Positions 58,044 through 64,000 of a stretch of DNA of 64,000 bases are shown piece by piece. Within the stretch, counting starts at the first letter, position 1. Every line of letters starts with the position of its first letter. Both the position numbers and the translations under genes were made by a program. The stretch is from Flavobacterium sp. CF108 (GTDB taxonomy: Bacteria; Bacteroidota; Bacteroidia; Flavobacteriales; Flavobacteriaceae). The notes under the pieces were generated by a model. That model was not told the origin of the DNA. It was given only the letters and a program-made list of their open reading frames with translations, and ran no database searches. Location of the stretch: positions 434,001 through 498,000 of the forward strand of contig NZ_FQWW01000005.1 in NCBI RefSeq assembly GCF_900129795.1, given 5' to 3'.

Positions 58044-58102
58044 ACTAATATTTTATATTATCTCAATATATTTTGAAAATGAATTTTCTCGTTTTACGGT
58101 TT

Positions 58103-58185
58103 GCGTGAGGGATTGAGGCGGTATCCTTTTATGAAGCGAAGCGGAATAAAAGATATAGCCGAAAGCCCGACCCGAAGGGACACGC
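58103..58185. ncRNA. Candidate structured RNA / repeat (GCGTGAGGGAT ... CACGC)
   Basis: Eighty-three bases are closed by GCGTG/CACGC. Inside, TATCCTTTTAT (58122-58132) pairs with ATAAAAGATA (58146-58155), and GGC/GCC and CCC/GGG further stabilise it. It ends GAAAGCCCGACCCGAAGGGA. I recall sequences of this wording as very frequent intergenic elements in Flavobacterium, so it is a repeat or an RNA, not a protein. Strand is uncertain. Confidence 0.5.
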
Positions 58186-58214
58186 ACAAATTATTTAGAA
58201 ACTTTGACTTCTTT

Positions 58215-59021
58215 TTACAAAAACGCAATCATCAGCCACCAAAATATCGGCACACTTTCGACCCAAAAAGAAGTATAATATCGAGAGCGATTTGTATTAG
58301 CAAAAAAGATAAAAAGCATTAAAGTCACAACCATTATCAGGTTGATAATAAGGTCGTGAAGCGTAAAAGATAAAATTCCTAAAACCCAAAACGGAACTAA
58401 AAGTGAGAATCCTAAAATCTTAGTTCGTTTTACACCAATGGTCTGCGGAACGGTTTGCAAATGTGGATCATCATTTGCTAAATCTATTATTTCAAAAACC
58501 AAAATCAGGACAAAAACCAATACAAAACGCTGAATACATTTTATAAAAAAGTTGGCTGTAAAAGGGATTTCAGCATTTATATAGGGTAAAACCAAAGTGG
58601 CTCCCACCCAGCAAAGTGCTACGATATAAATTTTTACTCCTGCCCAGTTTCGGGCATTTTTTCTGTTTGGAAAAAACGGTAAAGTATAAAGTGCCGTTAT
58701 GGCAAAAATTACTACGGAAACAATTTGAGTAATTCGCTTTAAATGAAAAAAATAATAGCCGACTAAAATGACCGAAATGAAACTTAAAACAGCGATAATT
58801 TTTAATTGAATGCCAACCGGTTTTCTTTTCACGCGAACCAAAGCATCATATTTTACAAAATTATATCCTACAATTGTTCCAAAAAAAACAAACAATGCCA
58901 TAGGTTCATCATACTGAATATGAAAGAAATGAAAAGTAATACGAACCAAAGCATAACACGATAAAGCCACGTGAATACTGCTATTTAAATAAAAATCTAA
59001 TATTTGTTTTAGAAGTTTCAT
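58215..59021 (-). CDS. UbiA-like membrane protein, 268 aa
   Basis: Seven to nine membrane segments. Positions of the UbiA aspartate-rich motifs are occupied by YNFVKYDALV (first loop) and EIIDLANDDPHLQTVPQTIGVKRTK (second loop; IDxxxDD/GVKRT is typical). The first motif lacks the NDxxD of active prenyltransferases, so activity may differ. Such enzymes attach prenyl chains to quinones or carotenoids. Stand-alone gene convergent with the DUF1090 gene. Confidence 0.65.
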   Translation of the reverse strand: MKLLKQILDFYLNSSIHVALSCYALVRITFHFFHIQYDEPMALFVFFGTIVGYNFVKYDALVRVKRKPVGIQLKIIAVLSFISVILVGYYFFHLKRITQIVSVVIFAITALYTLPFFPNRKNARNWAGVKIYIVALCWVGATLVLPYINAEIPFTANFFIKCIQRFVLVFVLILVFEIIDLANDDPHLQTVPQTIGVKRTKILGFSLLVPFWVLGILSFTLHDLIINLIMVVTLMLFIFFANTNRSRYYTSFWVESVPIFWWLMIAFL

Positions 59022-59199
59022 ACCTCAAATCTAATCAATTGGTAACAAATCAACTCTTTAGTTATAAATTTGATAAAAATTGAAGTTAAAAATACCCATT
59101 AAATTATTAATAATACTTAATTTTGCGCCACAAAAAAACAACACATTTACTATAAATTGTAATAAACCTTGTAAAATCGTATAGAAACACTCGGCAAAT

Positions 59200-59207
59200 T
59201 ACTTTTG
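59200..59207 (+). promoter_or_regulatory. -7 element TACTTTTG of the gcvP promoter
   Basis: Exact TAnnTTTG match 25 nt before the ATG. The nearest TTG (59169-59171) is 28 bp away, longer than usual. Confidence 0.5.
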
Positions 59208-59232
59208 ATCTTTAAAAAATAGACTGCTACAG

Positions 59233-62082
59233 ATGAAAACAGATGCTTTTGCTTTAAGACACATTGGCCCAAGAGAAACAGATCTTCAACACATGTTACA
59301 AACCATTGGTGTTGACTCGATCGAACAACTTGTTTATGAAACCCTTCCGGACGATATTCGTTTAAAAGCGCCTTTGAATTTGGATCCTGCAATGACGGAG
59401 TACGAATTTGCAAATCATATTCAGGAATTAGGAAAGAAAAATAAAGTATTCAAATCATATATTGGTTTGGGTTATCATCCAACTATCGTTCCTGCGCCAA
59501 TTCAGAGAAATATTTTCGAAAATCCAGGATGGTATACAGCTTACACACCTTATCAGGCAGAAATTGCTCAAGGTCGTCTTGAAGCAATTTTAAATTTCCA
59601 GACTACTGTTATCGAGTTAACAGGAATGGAAATTGCAAATGCATCTTTACTTGATGAAGGAACTGCTGCTGCAGAAGCTATGGCGTTATTATTTGACGTT
59701 CGTACTCGTGATCAAAAGAAAAACAATACACATAAATTCTTCGTTTCTGAAGAAATTTTACCACAAACTTTATCGGTACTGCAAACACGTTCAACTCCAA
59801 TTGGAATTGAATTAGTTGTTGGAAACCATGAAACTTTTGATTTTTCAACTGAGTTTTTTGGAGCTATTTTACAGTATCCAGGAAAATATGGTCAGGTAAA
59901 CGATTACAGCGCTTTTGTTGCTAAAGCAAAAGAAAATGAAATAAAAGTTGCCTTTGCTGCTGATATTTTATCATTAGCTGTCTTAACTTCTCCAGGAGAA
60001 ATGGGAGCAGCAGTAGTTGTTGGAACTTCACAACGTTTTGGTGTGCCAATGGGTTATGGTGGTCCTCATGCTGCGTTTTTTGCAACTAAAGACGAATACA
60101 AGCGATCTATGCCAGGCCGTATCATTGGAGTTTCTATCGATACAAATGGAAACCGCGCTTTACGTATGGCATTAGGAACTCGTGAGCAGCACATTAAACG
60201 TGAAAAAGCTACTTCAAATATTTGTACAGCTCAGGTTTTATTGGCTGTTATGGCCGGAATGTATGCGGTTTACCACGGACCAAAAGGATTACGATATATT
60301 GCTAACAAAGTTCACGCATCGGCGGTTACTGCTTCTGAAGCTTTAAATAAATTAGGAGTTTTCCAAACTAACACAGCTTTCTTTGACACTATTTCGGTAA
60401 AAGCAGACACTCAAAAAGTAAAAGCTATTGCTGAGAAAAACGAAGTAAACTTCTTCTATGTTGATGCCGATACAATTTCTATTTCGTTAAACGAAACAAC
60501 TTCAATTGCCGACATTAACCAAATTATTGCCATTTTTGCTGAAGCTTTAGGAAAAGAAACTTTTACTGTTTCTGAATTAGCAACTGCTAGTCAATTACCT
60601 GCTTCATTAGAAAGAACGTCGCCTTTCTTAACACATGATGTATTCAACAACCATCATTCAGAAAGTCAGTTAATGCGTTATATCAAAAAGTTAGAGCGTA
60701 AAGATTTATCGTTGAATCACTCAATGATTTCATTAGGTTCTTGTACGATGAAATTAAACGCAGCTTCAGAAATGTTACCTTTATCAATGCCAAACTGGAA
60801 CAGCATTCACCCGTTTGCACCAGTAGAACAAGCGGAAGGTTATATCACAATGCTTAAAAAATTAGAGCAGCAATTAAATGTAATTACCGGATTTGCCGGA
60901 ACAACATTACAGCCTAATTCAGGAGCTCAAGGAGAATATGCAGGTTTAATGGCTATTCGTGCTTACCATATGTCAAGAAACGAAGGTCACCGTAATGTAT
61001 GTTTAATTCCTTCATCGGCTCACGGAACAAACCCTGCTTCTGCAGCTATGGCCGGAATGAAAATCATCGTTACTAAAACTACTCCGGAAGGAAATATTGA
61101 TGTAGAAGATTTAAGAGAAAAAGCTATTGAACACAAAGATGATTTATCTTGTTTAATGGTAACGTATCCTTCTACTCACGGAGTTTTTGAATCTTCAATT
61201 ATTGAAATCACTAAATTAATCCACGATAATGGCGGATTAGTATATATGGATGGTGCAAACATGAACGCACAAGTTGGATTAACAAATCCTGCTACAATTG
61301 GTGCTGACGTTTGTCACTTAAACTTACACAAAACATTCGCTATTCCTCACGGCGGCGGTGGACCTGGAGTTGGACCAATTTGTGTGAACGAAAAATTAGT
61401 TCCATTTTTACCAACAAACCCAATCTTAAAAGTAGGTGGTGAACAAGCTATTACAGCTATTTCATCTGCACCTTACGGATCTGCTTTAGTATGTTTAATT
61501 TCTTACGGTTACATTACAATGATGGGAGCTGAAGGATTAAAAAGTGCTACAGAGCATGCAATTTTGAATGCTAACTATATGAAATCTCGTTTCGAAGGAC
61601 ACTATCCAATTCTTTATACTGGAGAATGTGGAAGAGCAGCTCACGAAATGATTTTAGATTGCCGTTCATTTAAAGAAAACGGAATTGAAGTTGGTGATAT
61701 CGCAAAACGTTTAATGGATTACGGTTTCCACGCTCCTACGGTTTCTTTCCCGGTAGCAGGAACTTTAATGATTGAACCTACAGAATCTGAAGATTTAGCA
61801 GAATTAGATCGTTTTTGTGATGCTCTTATTTCAATTAGAAAAGAAATTGAAGCTGCAACTGCCGATGATAAAAACAATGTATTGAAAAATGCACCTCACA
61901 CATTGGCAATGTTAACTACAGATTCTTGGAATTTCCCTTATACTAGAGAAAAAGCGGCTTACCCATTAGAGTATATTGCTGAAAATAAATTCTGGCCATC
62001 AGTTCGTCGTGTAGATGATGCATACGGTGACAGAAACTTAGTTTGCAGCTGTACTCCTATTGAAGCTTACATGGAAAACTAA
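59233..62082 (+). CDS. gcvP: Glycine dehydrogenase (decarboxylating), P-protein
   Basis: The 949-residue homodimeric-type P-protein has both halves fused in one chain. It starts FALRHIGPRETDLQHML, has GLGYHPTIVPAPIQRNIFENPGWYTAYTPYQAEI in the N-terminal half, and in the C-terminal half SHGTNPASAAMAG with the PLP Lys700 in HLNLHKTFAIPHGGGGPGVGP. It decarboxylates glycine and passes the aminomethyl group to GcvH. gcvT and gcvH are not in the window. Good promoter and terminator make it monocistronic. Codon usage resembles a highly expressed gene (few AT-only codons). Confidence 0.97.
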   Translation: MKTDAFALRHIGPRETDLQHMLQTIGVDSIEQLVYETLPDDIRLKAPLNLDPAMTEYEFANHIQELGKKNKVFKSYIGLGYHPTIVPAPIQRNIFENPGWYTAYTPYQAEIAQGRLEAILNFQTTVIELTGMEIANASLLDEGTAAAEAMALLFDVRTRDQKKNNTHKFFVSEEILPQTLSVLQTRSTPIGIELVVGNHETFDFSTEFFGAILQYPGKYGQVNDYSAFVAKAKENEIKVAFAADILSLAVLTSPGEMGAAVVVGTSQRFGVPMGYGGPHAAFFATKDEYKRSMPGRIIGVSIDTNGNRALRMALGTREQHIKREKATSNICTAQVLLAVMAGMYAVYHGPKGLRYIANKVHASAVTASEALNKLGVFQTNTAFFDTISVKADTQKVKAIAEKNEVNFFYVDADTISISLNETTSIADINQIIAIFAEALGKETFTVSELATASQLPASLERTSPFLTHDVFNNHHSESQLMRYIKKLERKDLSLNHSMISLGSCTMKLNAASEMLPLSMPNWNSIHPFAPVEQAEGYITMLKKLEQQLNVITGFAGTTLQPNSGAQGEYAGLMAIRAYHMSRNEGHRNVCLIPSSAHGTNPASAAMAGMKIIVTKTTPEGNIDVEDLREKAIEHKDDLSCLMVTYPSTHGVFESSIIEITKLIHDNGGLVYMDGANMNAQVGLTNPATIGADVCHLNLHKTFAIPHGGGGPGVGPICVNEKLVPFLPTNPILKVGGEQAITAISSAPYGSALVCLISYGYITMMGAEGLKSATEHAILNANYMKSRFEGHYPILYTGECGRAAHEMILDCRSFKENGIEVGDIAKRLMDYGFHAPTVSFPVAGTLMIEPTESEDLAELDRFCDALISIRKEIEAATADDKNNVLKNAPHTLAMLTTDSWNFPYTREKAAYPLEYIAENKFWPSVRRVDDAYGDRNLVCSCTPIEAYMEN

Positions 62083-62107
62083 GAAATAAGTTTTCTTATT
62101 AATATTC

Positions 62108-62141
62108 AAACCCGACAAGTTTTAAAAACTTGTCGGGTTTT
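62108..62141 (+). terminator. gcvP terminator
   Basis: AAACCCGACAAGTTTT and AAAACTTGTCGGGTTT form a 33-bp palindrome followed by TGTTTTTG, 25 bp past the stop. Confidence 0.88.
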
Positions 62142-62147
62142 GTTTTT

Positions 62148-62203
62148 GTTTCAAGTTTCAGGTTTCAAGTCTCAACAAAAACCTGAAACCACAAACCTGA
62201 AAC
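62148..62203. repeat. Short-word repeat GTTTCAAGTTTCAGG
   Basis: GTTTCAAGTTTCAGGTTTCAAG is followed by the inverted words AAACCTGAAAC twice. The same words occur in the 37100-37130 intergenic segment (AACTTGAAACCTGAAACTTG), so this is a dispersed or decayed element. The rest of the 62083-62400 gap is AT-rich with no gene. Confidence 0.55.
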
Positions 62204-62400
62204 AAAAAAAACTTTTAGCACCACTTTGACTTCAATCGTTTGAAATCTCGGAAAAATTAAAAAATCATTAGAAAATAACCATTATATCATTCAAAAAATC
62301 GTTATTCCATAATTATATGCATGCATAGTATTTTTTATGATAGTTATCATGTTTTTATTTATACTTTAGCAGGAAATTTATCGGATAATTAAGGGAAAAA

Positions 62401-63459
62401 ATGAAAATAAAAATTATTGGCATTGGGAGTTATATTCCTAGTTTAGAAGTAAAAAACACAGATTTTGACAAGCATATTTTTTTGAATGAAGATGGAACTC
62501 CTTTTGGTTACCCGAATGAAGTCGTAATAAAAAAATTCAAAGGTATTACCGGAATCGAAAATCGCCGTTATGCCGAACCTCAATATACAGCATCAGACTT
62601 AGCCTTTTTTGCAGCCGAAAAAGCAATTGCAAATGCAAAAATCGATGCCGAAACTTTAGACTACATTATTTTTGCCCACAACTTTGGCGATGTAAAAACC
62701 GGAACGCATCAAACTGATATTTTACCAAGTTTAGCGACTCGTGTTAAAAACAAATTAGGCATTAAGAATCCTAAATGTGTGGCTTACGATATTCTTTTTG
62801 GATGTCCGGGCTGGATTGAAGGTGTTTTACAAGCAAATGCTTTTATCAAATCCGGAATGGCAAAAAGAGTTATGGTAATTGGTGCAGAAACGCTTTCAAG
62901 AGTTGTTGACGATCATGATCGTGATTCGATGATTTATTCTGATGGAGCCGGAGTTTCTATCTTAGAAGCTTCAACCGATGAATCTGGTCTTTTATCTTAT
63001 GAAAGTGCCACTTATGCTAATGATGAAGCAAATTACCTTTTCTTCGGAAAATCATACAATCCAGATTTAGATCCGGATATTAAATACATCAAAATGTACG
63101 GTCGTAAAATCTACGAATTTGCTTTAAGTAACGTTCCATTAGCAATGAAAAGCTGTTTAGATCAAAGCGGAATTGCCATCGACGATGTAAAAAAAATCCT
63201 GATTCATCAGGCAAACGAAAAAATGGACGAAGCGATTATCGAACGTTTCTACAAATTATACGACAAAACGGCTCCTAAAGATATTATGCCAATGAGTATT
63301 CATGATTTAGGAAACAGCAGTGTTGCAACCGTTCCTACTTTATACGATTTAATCCTTCAGGGAAAAATTGAAAACCATGAAATCAATAAAGGCGACGTTA
63401 TCATTTTTGCTTCGGTTGGAGCGGGAATGAATATTAATGCTTTTGTTTATCGATACTAG
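62401..63459 (+). CDS. 3-oxoacyl-ACP synthase III-like (FabH-type) enzyme
   Basis: The 352-residue thiolase-fold protein has the active-site Cys135 in ILFGCPGWIEG, the His in ILIHQANEKMDEAI and the Asn in LGNSSVATVPTLYDL, the full KAS III triad. The N-terminus (IKIIGIGSYIPSLEVKN) fits the start. It would condense acyl-CoA with malonyl-ACP, either to begin fatty-acid synthesis or in a specialised pathway; it is more diverged than housekeeping FabH and stands alone. A paralogous role (e.g. flexirubin-type or branched-chain lipids) cannot be excluded. Confidence 0.88.
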   Translation: MKIKIIGIGSYIPSLEVKNTDFDKHIFLNEDGTPFGYPNEVVIKKFKGITGIENRRYAEPQYTASDLAFFAAEKAIANAKIDAETLDYIIFAHNFGDVKTGTHQTDILPSLATRVKNKLGIKNPKCVAYDILFGCPGWIEGVLQANAFIKSGMAKRVMVIGAETLSRVVDDHDRDSMIYSDGAGVSILEASTDESGLLSYESATYANDEANYLFFGKSYNPDLDPDIKYIKMYGRKIYEFALSNVPLAMKSCLDQSGIAIDDVKKILIHQANEKMDEAIIERFYKLYDKTAPKDIMPMSIHDLGNSSVATVPTLYDLILQGKIENHEINKGDVIIFASVGAGMNINAFVYRY

Positions 63460-63469
63460 TTTGCAGTCA

Positions 63470-63524
63470 CAGTATTCAGTCGCAGAGATTAGTTCAACAC
63501 ACTGTAAACTGCGACTGAATACTG
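63470..63524. repeat. Inverted repeat with perfect 16-bp arms (CAGTATTCAGTCGCAG)
   Basis: CAGTATTCAGTCGCAG at 63470-63485 and its exact reverse complement at 63509-63524, loop of 23 nt. Related words (GTCAGTCGCAGTTT) occur at 35065 behind purK. Confidence 0.75.
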
Positions 63525-63530
63525 AAAACT

Positions 63531-63565
63531 AAAAAAGTCCGCATCTTAATAGTGCGGACTTTTTT
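63531..63565. terminator. Terminator after the FabH-like gene
   Basis: AAAAAAGTCCGCA and TGCGGACTTTTTT, a perfect 13-bp stem with a T-run in both directions. Confidence 0.9.
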
Positions 63566-63567
63566 AG

Positions 63568-63575
63568 TATATTTG
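63568..63575 (+). promoter_or_regulatory. -7 element TATATTTG before the last gene
   Basis: Exact TAnnTTTG, 25 nt before the ATG at 63601, directly behind a terminator. Confidence 0.5.
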
Positions 63576-63600
63576 CGCCTTTGCTGATAAAAAATAAAAA

Positions 63601-64000
63601 ATGTACGAAAAAACATTTCCGAATAAAAGATTCAAACTTACCTTAGAGTTTTTACAAAAGCACGTTAGCACATCAGAAACCATTTTTGATTTTGGCGTTC
63701 CAAATCCGTTTTCTAAAATAATGGAAGAAAATGGTTATACTGTAAAAAACACAAAAGGCGAAGATTTAGACAACGATCAAACGGCTTTACAAACAGAAGA
63801 TTATACTGTTTTTACGGCATTTGAAATTTTCGAACATTTACTAAATCCATACACGATTTTAGAAAATGTAAAATGTGATAAATTGCTAATTTCAATTCCG
63901 TTACGTTTATGGTTTTCACCGGCATACCGCTCAAAAACTGATATGTGGGACAGACATTATCACGAATTTGAAGATTGGCAGTTAGACTGGCTTTTAGAAA
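63601..64000 (+). CDS. Methyltransferase-like protein, 5' part only
   Basis: Open frame from MYEKTFPNKRFKLTLEFLQK to the window end (133 residues seen). TIFDFGVPNPFSKIMEENGY stands at motif I, DYTVFTAFEIFEHLLNPYTI at a motif II-III region, and KLLISIPLRLWFSPAYR follows. This is the pattern of class I SAM-dependent methyltransferases of the Methyltransf_11/23 type, with GVPN instead of a canonical GxGxG, so the fold is likely but catalysis is uncertain. Truncated by the window edge. Confidence 0.72.
   Translation, partial: MYEKTFPNKRFKLTLEFLQKHVSTSETIFDFGVPNPFSKIMEENGYTVKNTKGEDLDNDQTALQTEDYTVFTAFEIFEHLLNPYTILENVKCDKLLISIPLRLWFSPAYRSKTDMWDRHYHEFEDWQLDWLLE

Noticed and set aside
58101..58322. 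73-codon plus-strand frame at the candidate RNA
   Set aside because: It overlaps the structured repeat and the 3' end of the UbiA-like gene on the other strand.
1..64000. tRNA or rRNA genes
   Set aside because: No cloverleaf ending in CCA-type context or rRNA segment was recognised when reading intergenic regions; a dedicated scan could not be run.

Overview
The window looks like chromosomal DNA of a Flavobacterium-like member of the Bacteroidota. The sequence is AT-rich. It carries a SusC/SusD-type outer-membrane import pair, TonB-dependent receptors and DPP7-type S46 peptidase. Many genes are preceded by the Bacteroidota -7 element TAnnTTTG. No rRNA, tRNA, CRISPR array, integrase or transposase was seen.

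Layout. 1-4.5 kb: the end of a SusC/SusD/lipoprotein import locus. 4.5-13.3 kb: housekeeping genes (rlmB, a rhomboid protease, rarA, a radC operon, mpl). 13.5-20 kb: a 2161-residue alpha-2-macroglobulin-like protein with a SusC-type carboxypeptidase-regulatory/plug module inside it. 20-29.4 kb: an S46 dipeptidyl-peptidase, an OmpX-like barrel, tandem paralogous secreted proteins, obgE, a CorC-type membrane protein, adk and hpt. 29.5-33.6 kb: a PQQ-type sugar dehydrogenase lipoprotein beside a TonB-dependent receptor. 33.9-37.6 kb: purK and purE, separated by a two-gene ATPase/HNH pair resembling a Septu-type defence system. 38.6-41.5 kb: an M3 peptidase and a SanA-like protein.

41.5-52.5 kb, all on the minus strand, is the most unusual region. 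It holds two small DUF1843-like 'GDL' peptides (too short for a standard ORF screen), a radical SAM/SPASM protein, a methyltransferase, a putative heme-oxygenase-like protein, an ATP-grasp-like enzyme, a family 2 glycosyltransferase and a PaaK/CapK-like adenylating enzyme. Next to these lie a DUF1842-like protein, two small beta-rich proteins of unknown family and a membrane-anchored c-type cytochrome. Four of the small genes share a leader motif 18-26 nt before the start codon. One leader hairpin shows a compensatory base-pair change. I infer a peptide-modification (RiPP-like) system with its own cis-regulatory RNA.

52.8-57.3 kb: a GbsR/MarR-type regulator with two matching 24-bp palindromes, followed by four small membrane proteins, a fatty-acid desaturase, an SDR39U1-type epimerase and an SRPBCC protein, probably a membrane-remodelling unit. 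57.8-58.2 kb: a dense block of nested palindromes and a candidate structured RNA. 58.2-64 kb: a UbiA-like membrane protein, gcvP, a FabH-like ketoacyl synthase, and a methyltransferase-like gene cut by the window edge.

All family names come from motif recognition in the sequence, with no database search.
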